This document shows positions 6,711 to 12,500 of a DNA stretch of 12,500 nucleotides, piece by piece. The notes under the pieces were generated by a model. The model saw only the letters and a program-made list of their open reading frames with translations. It did not search any database and was not told where the DNA came from. Source of the stretch: CALAEC01 sp050692915 (GTDB taxonomy: Bacteria; Actinomycetota; UBA4738; CALAEC01); assembly GCA_050692915.1 (NCBI GenBank), contig JBOGVU010000075.1:1-12500 (forward strand). The letters are read 5' to 3'. Position 1 is the first letter of the stretch; each line of letters opens with the position of its first letter. The position numbers and the translations under genes were made by a program.

Positions 6711-7304
6711 TTGGAAATAGCGCAGCGCACAGTGACGCGACTGCTCGGCGAAGCTTGCCACGGCAACCGGAAATCATTCGACCAGCTTTTCCCTCTCGTC
6801 TACGACGAGCTTCGAAGGATCGCGCATCGTCAGCGGCGTGGCGGCCGGGGAGGGGAGACGCTCGAGACCCACGCTCTCGTCCACGAAGCGTATCTCAGGC
6901 TCGTCGATCAATCACGGGCAGACTGGAAGAGCCGGGGTCACTTCTCGGCCGTTGCAGCCAAGGCTATGCGCCACATCCTGATCGATAACGCCCGTCGCCG
7001 TGGGGCCGCGAAGCGTGGGGGCGATCAGACAGCCCTTCCGATCGACGCGGTCGCCGATCTGGTCCCCCGGGGAGAGCGCACGACGGACGATGATCTCATT
7101 GTTCTGGACGGCGCGCTGAACAGGCTCGAGGCTACGAACCCGCGCCTGGGCCGGATCGTTGAGCTGAAGTTCTTCGGCGGCATGAGGATCGAGGAGATCG
7201 CGGAGACGTTGGAGCTTTCGCCGGCCACGGTGAAGCGTGGATGGGCCACCGCGCGGGCCTGGCTCTACCGGGAGATGGAGGGCCTCCGAGAGGGGGATCC
7301 ATGA
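6711..7304 (+). CDS. ECF-type RNA polymerase sigma factor (Sig70-X6-like)
   Basis: About 197 aa. Region sigma-2 (residues of about 18-95) has SFDQLFPLVYDELRRIAH, ALVHEAYLRLVDQ, HFSAVAAKAMRHILIDNAR and RGAAKRGG; region sigma-4 (about 135-190) has LGRIVELKFFGG and the helix-turn-helix IEEIAETLELSPATVKRGW followed by ARAWLYREM. These are the hallmark blocks of the ECF subfamily often called Sig-70_X6 (TIGR02999-type), frequent in Acidobacteriota, Planctomycetota and Gemmatimonadota. The start is uncertain: TTG 6711 and GTG 6732 both give a normal family length and neither has a strong Shine-Dalgarno; ATG 6510 would add an atypical extension. The 2.2 helix reads ETHALVHE where most ECFs have the acidic DAED-LVQE. 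The stop overlaps the kinase start (ATGA), so the two are co-translated. Likely targets: its own unit or the divergent surface operon (inference). Confidence 0.92.
   Translation: MEIAQRTVTRLLGEACHGNRKSFDQLFPLVYDELRRIAHRQRRGGRGGETLETHALVHEAYLRLVDQSRADWKSRGHFSAVAAKAMRHILIDNARRRGAAKRGGDQTALPIDAVADLVPRGERTTDDDLIVLDGALNRLEATNPRLGRIVELKFFGGMRIEEIAETLELSPATVKRGWATARAWLYREMEGLREGDP
7291..7296 (+). promoter_or_regulatory. Ribosome binding site of the kinase gene
   Basis: AGGGGG ends 4 nt before ATG 7301, which itself overlaps the sigma factor stop. This decides ATG 7301 as the kinase start rather than the in-frame ATG at 7241, which lies inside the sigma-4 coding region and would add 20 residues read out of the sigma factor's frame. 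Confidence 0.6.
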
Positions 7305-10300
7305 ATGCCGGCGCGGATCATTGGGAGCGGGTCGAGGAGATCTTCGCCCGTGCTTGCGAGCTCGCGCCGGGCCGCCGCGCGGAGTATCTGACCAGCCAAT
7401 GCGGTGAAGATGCCGAGCTGCGATCCGAGATCGAGTCGCTGCTCGTGGTGGGACCCAAGGCGGACGAGTTCTTCGATGGCCTCGACGATGCGATTCGTCA
7501 CCTCCCCCAGGACGGTCCGGAGAACGGCGCAGAGCGCCTCGATCGAATCGGTCCCTACGAAGTGCTCGAGGAGATCGGGCGGGGAGGGATGGGCATCGTC
7601 TACCGGGCGCGAGATACTCGCCTGGGGCGGCTCGTGGCGATCAAGCTCCTGCCGCCGTGGCTGAGCGCCGATCCGGCGGCCAAGGAGAGGCTTGCTGCGG
7701 AGGCCCGATCCGCCTCGGCGATCGACCATCCCAACATCGCCGCCCTCTATGACGTAGTGGACACCCCGAGCGGCGCCCTCGCGCTGGTGATGGCCCATTA
7801 CGAGGGTGAAACCCTGAGCGAACGCATCGCGCCGGCTCCCCTCCCGGTAGACGAGGCGATGGAGATTGCCCGTCAGGTGGCCTCCGGGCTCACCGCTGCC
7901 CACCGTCACGGGATTGTCCACCGCGACATCAAGCCCGCCAATCTCTTCCTGACCCGGGACGGCCTGGTCAAGATCCTCGACTTCGGGGTAGCCAAGGCGC
8001 TGAGGGCCGGAGTCGTCGCCTCCCGGTCCGGCCGCGGGGCGGGTACGGCCGCGTACATGTCCCCCGAGCAGGTGCGAGGGATCGAGATCGATCACAGGAC
8101 CGATCTGTGGTCGCTGGGCGTCGTGCTGCATGAGATGGTGACCGGGATGCGGCCGTTCCCTGGCGACCGGGAGGCCGCGGTGATGCGTTCGATCCTGGAG
8201 GACGAACCCCCACCGCCCGATCCGCCGGGCGGCATGGCGCCACCCCATCTCACGAGGATCCTGGCCGTGCTCCTGGCCAAGGATCCGGATGACCGCTACG
8301 CGGACGCCGCGACCCTCTTCTCCGAGGTCACGACGAGCCGACATCGACCTCGCTTTCATCAGCGAGCTCGGGTGACCTCCGCTATCTTGCTGGGGTTCCT
8401 GCTTGTCCTGGCGTGGGCGGTTCGCCCGAGGGAGCCAGGCAGCGAAACCCCCATGGCGCGGGTCGAGCGGGTGGCGGTCCTTCCCTTCGCGGTCCATGGC
8501 TCCACTGAGTTCGACTACCTGGGGGAGGCGATCGTCGATCTGCTCTCCACGGGACTGGACGGGGCCGGGGAGATGCGGGCGGTGGACCCCGCAACCCTCC
8601 TGGATCAGGCTGGCGACGAAGTCTCAGGGCCCCGGGAAGCCGAGCGGTTGGCAGCCGGGTTCGGCGCCCGGCTTTATGTGCTGGGGGACATCATCGAGGT
8701 GGACGGAAGGCTGCGCGTCCGGGCGGTCGCCTACGACCGCTCCCTGGGTTCGGAAGCGGTGGTCCGGGCTAACGTCGAGGGATCGGCCGAGCAGATGTTC
8801 AACCTGGTCGACGAGCTCGCGGCCCAGCTCCTGGTGGGCCTCCAGGTGGAAGGCGCGGACCGGCACACCCTCGTGGCCCAGCGGACCACGTCGTCGCTTC
8901 CTGCGCTCAAGGCCTTCCTCACCGGCAGGAGGGCCCTTCGCCAGGGCCGGTTCAGGCAAGCGGTCGAGAGCCTCCAGCAGGCGGTCGCGCGGGACTCGAT
9001 GTTCGCGCTGGCCTATTACGAGCTGAGCAAGGCTGCCGCATGGGGTCGTCAGATGACGTTCTCCACCGTTGCCGCAAACCGGTCGCTCGAACTCGCCGAC
9101 CGGCTGCCCCAGCGGGAGCGTTTGCTCGTTCTGGCGTACCACGCCTATTTGGAGGGAAGCACCGCCCAGGCGGAGGCACTGTATCGGCAAGTGCTGGCCG
9201 CCTATCCGAGCAGCGCGGACGCCTGGGTGGGGATGGGAGAGCTGCTGTTCCACTACAACCCCCTGCGGGGACGACCCAAGCTCGAGGCCGTGCCCTACTT
9301 CGAACGTGCGATCGAGTTCGATCCCCGGTTCGGGGAAGCGATCTTCCATCTGATGCAGGTGGCTGTCTTGCAGAACGACCGCCAACGCTTCGACGAGCTG
9401 TTGGGGGCTCTGCCGGACGAGGAGCTGGTCTGGAGGACGCTCGGTGTCTTGACATGGGGCACCGCCGCCGAGCAGTCCGCAGCGCTGGGCGAGCTGGCTC
9501 TCGCCAGCGAGCACGAGATCCTGCTTGCGATGGAGGCTGTGGAATTTGCAGGCGACCTGGAGATGGCCGAGCGGGTCGCTCGGTTGCTGGATGAACCCTC
9601 GCGGCCCGTGGAGTGGAGGGCGCTCGCGCGCCATGGACTGGCGGAGATGGAGCTTGGGCGTGGCCGCACCCGGGCCGCTCTGAAGGAGAACGATCGGATC
9701 GCCGAGATCGATCCGGACTGGGCCATCCTGGGCCGAGCCTTGCTCGTCACGAGCCCTCTGGCAGTAGCTCCACGGGGAGAATCGATCGAGCATCGCGAGC
9801 GGCTGGAAAAGTGGGATCCCCTGTCCGCCGCCTCGAGCGTGAACGATCCCTTCGCCGTCCATGATGCCTTCCGCTCCCAGATCAAGCTCTACCTCCTCGG
9901 TGTGCTGGACGTCCAGGTCGGAGACCTCGACCTCGCTCGCACGCGGGCAGAGGCCCTAGAGCGGACCGCGCGAGGGGATCGGCTTTCGCCGAGCTCCGCA
10001 AAGAAGGCTGATGTCGCTCGAGCGTTGGCCGCCGGGGTCCGGGCCCGCATCTACCGCGCTGAGGGGGAGCTCCCCAAAGCCCTGGAAGCCCTCGGGGACG
10101 ATTGGATCCAGGCTGACGATGACGAGGTCTGGTCGCCCATCCTGGCTCAGCCCCACGAGCGGTTGCTGCGCGCGGACCTGCTCCTCGCTCTCGGTCGCCC
10201 CGAAGAGGCCCTCGTGTGGTATCGCTCGGTCGACGAGCTCTATCCGGGCTTCCGGACGCGGGCCCCCGCCATCCTCGGAATCGCTCGCGCCTGGGACGCC

Positions 10301-10423
10301 GTGGGAAATCGCGATGCCGCGGCTCATAGCTACCGGAAGTTCAAGCAGCTCTGGCGCGACGCCGACCCGGAGCTCCACGCGGTAGTGGACTCTGCCGAAA
10401 GCCGCTTCCTAGCCCTCCAATAA
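7301..10423 (+). CDS. Transmembrane serine/threonine protein kinase with TolB-like and TPR sensor region
   Basis: 1040 aa from ATG 7301. Residues 1-60 form the helical leader typical of kinases paired with such ECFs (WERVEEIF, CGEDAELRSEIESLL). The kinase domain spans about 86-345 and looks fully active: GRGGMG at 93-98, Lys115 in VAIK, Glu134 in helix C, HRDIKPAN with Asp209, DFG at 227-229, SPE at 254-256, Asp268 and Arg333. A single membrane span lies at about 357-374 (VTSAILLGFLLVLAWAV). Outside the cytoplasm follows a TolB N-terminal-like/FlgO-like domain (about 388-515; VAVLPFAVHG, DYLGEAIVDLL, YVLGDI) and then about 500 residues of alpha-helical TPR-type repeats to the end. The layout suggests an outside-sensing kinase that signals inward. 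It is co-translated with the ECF sigma factor, its most likely substrate; no anti-sigma gene is present. Confidence 0.95.
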   Translation: MNAGADHWERVEEIFARACELAPGRRAEYLTSQCGEDAELRSEIESLLVVGPKADEFFDGLDDAIRHLPQDGPENGAERLDRIGPYEVLEEIGRGGMGIVYRARDTRLGRLVAIKLLPPWLSADPAAKERLAAEARSASAIDHPNIAALYDVVDTPSGALALVMAHYEGETLSERIAPAPLPVDEAMEIARQVASGLTAAHRHGIVHRDIKPANLFLTRDGLVKILDFGVAKALRAGVVASRSGRGAGTAAYMSPEQVRGIEIDHRTDLWSLGVVLHEMVTGMRPFPGDREAAVMRSILEDEPPPPDPPGGMAPPHLTRILAVLLAKDPDDRYADAATLFSEVTTSRHRPRFHQRARVTSAILLGFLLVLAWAVRPREPGSETPMARVERVAVLPFAVHGSTEFDYLGEAIVDLLSTGLDGAGEMRAVDPATLLDQAGDEVSGPREAERLAAGFGARLYVLGDIIEVDGRLRVRAVAYDRSLGSEAVVRANVEGSAEQMFNLVDELAAQLLVGLQVEGADRHTLVAQRTTSSLPALKAFLTGRRALRQGRFRQAVESLQQAVARDSMFALAYYELSKAAAWGRQMTFSTVAANRSLELADRLPQRERLLVLAYHAYLEGSTAQAEALYRQVLAAYPSSADAWVGMGELLFHYNPLRGRPKLEAVPYFERAIEFDPRFGEAIFHLMQVAVLQNDRQRFDELLGALPDEELVWRTLGVLTWGTAAEQSAALGELALASEHEILLAMEAVEFAGDLEMAERVARLLDEPSRPVEWRALARHGLAEMELGRGRTRAALKENDRIAEIDPDWAILGRALLVTSPLAVAPRGESIEHRERLEKWDPLSAASSVNDPFAVHDAFRSQIKLYLLGVLDVQVGDLDLARTRAEALERTARGDRLSPSSAKKADVARALAAGVRARIYRAEGELPKALEALGDDWIQADDDEVWSPILAQPHERLLRADLLLALGRPEEALVWYRSVDELYPGFRTRAPAILGIARAWDAVGNRDAAAHSYRKFKQLWRDADPELHAVVDSAESRFLALQ

Positions 10424-10535
10424 GCCACACGCGCCTTCTCGCTCCTTGAGCCGGATCGCGTCCCGTTTCCGTGTAGGTGGATAGCAGGCCTGCTGGTCTG
10501 CGTTGGATCCGCGACTGTAAATCCGAGGAGGGACG
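10424..10535. other. Intergenic region upstream of the triple-repeat protein gene
   Basis: 112 bp between the kinase stop and the next start. It contains a perfect 12-bp palindrome agcaggcctgct (10483-10494) and a clear ribosome binding site GAGGAGGG at 10525-10532. No terminator hairpin with a T-run follows the kinase gene, so readthrough into the next gene is possible. No reliable promoter hexamers are visible. Confidence 0.45.
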
Positions 10536-11135
10536 ATGAGAGGTTCAACGTTGGGCGCGATCCTGGTCGCGCTGGTGGCACTCGGCTTGACAACCACGGC
10601 CGCCAGCGCCCAGGCGAGGTACTCGATCACCTGTCCGGAGGGCCGAGTCCTGACGGGCATCCGCGGCTGGCAGGGCTGGTGGATGGATGGCATCCAGGGT
10701 GTCTGCGCGAATGTCAGTTCGGGCGGCGCCATCATTTCGAGCGACGTGTCGCTGACCTCGCGGGCCGGCGGGACGGGCACAGGGGGGTCCACCAGGTCCG
10801 AGTATCGCTGCCCCTCGGGTAAGGTGCTGACCGGTTGGAATGGGACAAAGGGAAGCTACGTCAACACGATGCATCGGATACGATGCCAGCCGTTCGACGC
10901 CGGGACGCGGAGGGCCGTGTCCTCCCCGACGGAGCACAACGCATTCTCCTACAAGTCAGGCGACGCCATCAGCGGGAGCTGCTCGAGTGGACAGGTCGGA
11001 CGGGGGTTCACGGGGTATGCCGGCCTCTTTCTCGATTCTACGCGTCTGTCCTGCGGGTATGCGATTTCCTCTACGTCGTCGGGATCGAGCGGTTCGAGCC
11101 TCAAGCGTCCACCGATCACGAAGCTTCCTCGCTGA
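10536..11135 (+). CDS. Small exported protein of three Cys-bounded Gly-rich repeats
   Basis: 199 aa with a textbook signal peptide (MRGST, then LGAILVALVALGLTTTAASA, cut near residue 25-27) and a strong RBS (GAGGAGGG at 10525-10532). The mature protein is three repeats, each running from a Cys to a second Cys 24 or 25 residues later: C33-C57, C92-C117 and C149-C173. The shared pattern is C-x2-G-x-VLTG-x2-G-x2-G-x4-(D/N)-x5-C, with a Gly-Gly turn before the second copy. Three such pseudo-symmetric beta units suggest a compact beta fold, possibly lectin-like (jacalin-type beta-prisms also have three Gly-rich units), but this is inference from pattern only. The Ser-rich tail ends with KRPPITKLPR. 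The same repeat occurs in the divergent operon's protein at 2326-3702. It stands 112 bp downstream of the kinase and may be co-transcribed with it. Confidence 0.87.
   Translation: MRGSTLGAILVALVALGLTTTAASAQARYSITCPEGRVLTGIRGWQGWWMDGIQGVCANVSSGGAIISSDVSLTSRAGGTGTGGSTRSEYRCPSGKVLTGWNGTKGSYVNTMHRIRCQPFDAGTRRAVSSPTEHNAFSYKSGDAISGSCSSGQVGRGFTGYAGLFLDSTRLSCGYAISSTSSGSSGSSLKRPPITKLPR
10632..11054 (+). repeat. Three internal Cys/Gly protein repeats
   Basis: Repeat units span residues 33-57, 92-117 and 149-173 of the 199-aa exported protein. Unit cores: CPEGRVLTGIRGWQG, CPSGKVLTGWNGTKG and CSSGQVGRGFTGYAG, each followed by an aromatic- or hydrophobic-rich segment, Asp or Asn, and a closing Cys. The near-constant Cys-Cys distance (24, 25, 24) implies one disulfide per unit. 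Confidence 0.75.
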
Positions 11136-11140
11136 AGCTT
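11121..11140. terminator. Weak hairpin between convergent genes
   Basis: aagcttc (11121-11127) and gaagctt (11134-11140) form a 7-bp stem with a 6-nt loop that overlaps the stop codon of the rightward gene. It lies at the meeting point of convergent genes (the leftward gene stops at 11171). The stem is short and has no T-run on either strand, so a terminator role is only possible. Confidence 0.25.
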
Positions 11141-11170
11141 GCGAAGATTCTGGTCGGCGGGTTGAACCGA

Positions 11171-11515
11171 CTAGTCTTCGTCCGTATCCTGCGCCCGGAT
11201 CGGTCCCGTCTCCTCGATTCGCACGCGATGGCCGTCGACCTCGGCCGGGATGCTCCGCGCCACCTCGGGTGTCCGCTGGGCCACGTACACGACGATGCAC
11301 GGCTCCCCCTCGCAGAGCCCGATCCCCGTGCCGACGACCCCCGGCACATCCATCCACTCCGGGGTGTGCTCGGCGAGTGCGGTCTCGATGTCGGTCGCTG
11401 GCTCCTCCCCTTCGGTCACCGGGACGCGACCGGCCTCGTCCTGGACGTTGGGCGAGCAGGCACCGGCGGCGAGGAGACCGAGCGCGATCCACACGGTGGC
11501 GATGCGGAATCCCAT
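11171..11515 (-). CDS. Small lipoprotein resembling the N-terminal segment of trypsin-like peptidases
   Basis: 114 aa from ATG 11515. The N-terminus is a lipoprotein signal: MGFRIATVWIALGLLAAGAC with Cys20 followed by Ser; position -3 is Ala rather than the usual Leu, a weaker but acceptable lipobox. After an acidic linker (residues 22-47), residues of about 48-108 read EHTPEWMDVPGVVGTGIG, CIVVYVAQRTPEVARSIP and GHRVRIEETGPIRA. From memory of the family, this resembles the segment that precedes the catalytic domain in secreted trypsin-like peptidases with the GDSGSL signature (a 'valine-glycine, then hydrophobic strand, then I-P' block). A peptidase of that kind is encoded just upstream on the same strand (11620-12500). 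No catalytic residues are present, so it cannot be an enzyme. It may bind or inhibit the peptidase, or be a detached prodomain. Acidic C-terminus DTDED. The upstream RBS is weak (GAGA). Confidence 0.72.
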   Translation of the reverse strand: MGFRIATVWIALGLLAAGACSPNVQDEAGRVPVTEGEEPATDIETALAEHTPEWMDVPGVVGTGIGLCEGEPCIVVYVAQRTPEVARSIPAEVDGHRVRIEETGPIRAQDTDED

Positions 11516-11571
11516 TCTCGAAAATGGCTCACGGAGGATAGATGGCACCGGGCCTGGGCCGATCGGTTGCC

Positions 11572-11601
11572 CAGGCGCGCTCCTGTGAGGGAGCGCGCCT
11601 G
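11572..11601 (-). terminator. Strong GC-rich hairpin after the peptidase gene
   Basis: caggcgcgctcc (11572-11583) and ggagcgcgcctg (11590-11601) are perfect 12-bp inverted arms around a 6-nt loop, 18 nt past the peptidase stop. There is no T-run on the leftward strand afterwards, so it is either a terminator without a U-tract, as is common in GC-rich genomes, or an mRNA-stabilising/attenuating hairpin ahead of the lipoprotein gene. Confidence 0.6.
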
Positions 11602-11619
11602 AGCCGACTGGAGGTCCTG

Positions 11620-12500
11620 TCAGGGGCTGGCGGTGGCCTCGTTCGAGCAGGTCGAGGTGCCGGCCTCGCACACCTGGTAGGTGTACGATCCTCCGCCGCG
11701 ATTGTCGATGTTGTCGGTGTGGAACCCGTCGTTCGCGGTGGTCGCGACGTTCGAGCCGTCCCGGTAGACGTCGATGTTCGTCGAGCTCGCTCCCGACCAC
11801 TCCAAGTCGGCCTTGTGGAGCCCACGAACCTTGTACCCGGTCGCGGTGAGGCTGATCCCACCGCCGCCGGCGTCCGAAACCGTGACGTCCTGCGAATCGC
11901 TGTCGGTGGTCCCATCGTCATCCGTCACGGTGAGGGTAACCGTGTACGTCCCGCCCGCGGCATAGTTGTGGTTCACCGTCGCCCCCGAGCCGTCGCTTCC
12001 GTCGCCGAAGTTCCAGGCGTAGGAAACGATGCTCCCGTCGGAGTCCGATGACCCCGAGCCGTCGAAGCTGCACGCGAGATCGGTGCAGCCGAAGGTGAAT
12101 GATGCCGTGGGTGGGTTGTTCCCGCCCCCGCCCGAGCCGTCGTCGACCGTGACGTTGAACCGGTCGAGGACCGGGCCGATCCGGTTGGCCAGGGTCCGCG
12201 TGTCGCTCCCGGCGAACAGGAGGCCCACCGGGTTGTTCCCGTTCTGGCTCACGATAAGCGATCCCGAGTCGCCGCCGGCGCTGAACGTGCCGCCCGCGAT
12301 CCCGAGCTGGTCCACGAAGGTCGCCGATTTGGTGCAGAAGATGAAAACCACCTCGTAGCAGACCGAGACCGTGACGTTGATCTCCGTGACCTGACCCTGC
12401 GTGAGCTCGGTCGTCCGACCGTACTTCTTGACGTCGAGGCCGAGGACCTGGTTCTCGTCGTTGATGATCGTGGCGCTGGGGGTTCCGTAGCCGTCATCGG
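11620..12500 (-). CDS. Secreted trypsin-like serine peptidase, C-terminal part with PKD and FN3-like domains (partial, 5' end outside window)
   Basis: The reading frame is open to the right edge; 293 codons are visible. The visible part begins with the second half of a trypsin-like (PA-clan, S1-type) domain: KKYGRTTELTQGQVTEINVT, then FSAGGDSGSLIVSQ, with the nucleophile Ser in GGDSGS (codon 12267-12265), then PVGLLFAGSDTRT. The His and Asp of the triad must lie outside the window. A Gly-rich linker leads to a PKD domain (about 12110-11875) with PPTASFTF, YAWNFGDG and GTYTVTLTVTDDDG. The last about 80 residues (GYKVRGLHKADLEWSGA, IDVYRDG, SYTYQVCEAGTSTCSNEAT) are an FN3-like C-terminal domain recurrent in secreted hydrolases of many proteobacteria and acidobacteria; its two Cys probably pair. 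Likely role: extracellular protein degradation with substrate-binding tails. A strong hairpin follows the stop, then the 11171-11515 lipoprotein gene on the same strand. Confidence 0.9.
   Translation of the reverse strand, partial: DDGYGTPSATIINDENQVLGLDVKKYGRTTELTQGQVTEINVTVSVCYEVVFIFCTKSATFVDQLGIAGGTFSAGGDSGSLIVSQNGNNPVGLLFAGSDTRTLANRIGPVLDRFNVTVDDGSGGGGNNPPTASFTFGCTDLACSFDGSGSSDSDGSIVSYAWNFGDGSDGSGATVNHNYAAGGTYTVTLTVTDDDGTTDSDSQDVTVSDAGGGGISLTATGYKVRGLHKADLEWSGASSTNIDVYRDGSNVATTANDGFHTDNIDNRGGGSYTYQVCEAGTSTCSNEATASP

Noticed and set aside
7241..7300. In-frame ATG upstream of the kinase start
   Set aside because: It lies within the sigma-4 coding region of the upstream gene. ATG 7301 has a good RBS, overlaps the sigma stop, and begins the family-typical leader containing WERVEEIF.
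7265..8497. 410-codon minus-strand frame opposite the kinase domain
   Set aside because: The plus strand encodes all kinase motifs in order; the antisense product has no family resemblance.
11516..11800. N-terminal extension of the lipoprotein frame up to 11800
   Set aside because: The extension overlaps the peptidase C-terminal domain in another frame, is Arg/His-rich, and would bury the lipoprotein signal sequence inside the protein.
1..12500. CRISPR array, tRNA/rRNA, insertion sequence or prophage genes
   Set aside because: No regularly spaced direct repeats, cloverleaf-like segments, rRNA-like blocks, transposase or integrase motifs, or terminal inverted repeats were seen on either strand.

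Overview
The window is GC-rich (roughly two-thirds G+C by eye), almost fully coding, and reads like a chromosomal segment of a Gram-negative-type bacterium from a phylum with large regulatory and secreted repertoires. The pairing of a Sig70-X6-type ECF sigma factor with a translationally coupled Ser/Thr kinase carrying C-terminal TPRs, and the PKD-tailed secreted peptidase, are typical of Acidobacteriota, Gemmatimonadota, Planctomycetota and some delta-proteobacterial lineages. A C-terminal-Phe outer-membrane barrel and a lipoprotein show that the cell has an outer membrane. The lineage cannot be fixed further from this sequence.

Left half (1-6510, all minus strand): a tightly packed run of five genes, with three 4-bp start/stop overlaps and one short gap, transcribed leftwards and running off the left edge. 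In order of transcription they encode a small exported protein with two Cys pairs (5902-6510), a 726-aa outer-membrane beta-barrel with an N-terminal Ig-like domain (3725-5905), an exported protein with Cys/Gly repeats, an acidic Pro-rich linker and an Ig-like domain (2326-3702), an exported protein of unknown type ending in an FN3-like domain (1031-2329), and an exported protein open at the left edge (1-1034). Every product has an export signal, so the operon looks like a cell-surface or outer-membrane assembly. I recognise no described system with this composition.

Centre (6511-10423): a roughly 200-bp divergent intergenic region holds an 11-bp dyad and a 21-bp-spaced direct repeat. Rightwards from it lie an ECF sigma factor (about 6711-7304) and a 1040-aa transmembrane Ser/Thr kinase with a TolB-like plus TPR extracytoplasmic half (7301-10423). 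The sigma factor lacks most of the usual acidic residues in region 2.2 and overlaps the kinase gene, which suggests control by phosphorylation rather than by an anti-sigma factor. The pair is the obvious candidate regulator of the divergent surface operon.

Right end (10424-12500): a small exported protein (10536-11135) is built from three Cys-bounded Gly-rich repeats of the same type as those in the operon protein at 2326-3702. Convergent to it is a 114-aa lipoprotein (11171-11515) that resembles the N-terminal segment of a trypsin-like peptidase family. Upstream of that, beyond a strong hairpin, is the C-terminal part of such a peptidase (11620-12500, open at the right edge) with PKD and FN3-like tails. 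No mobile element, CRISPR array, tRNA or rRNA is visible.
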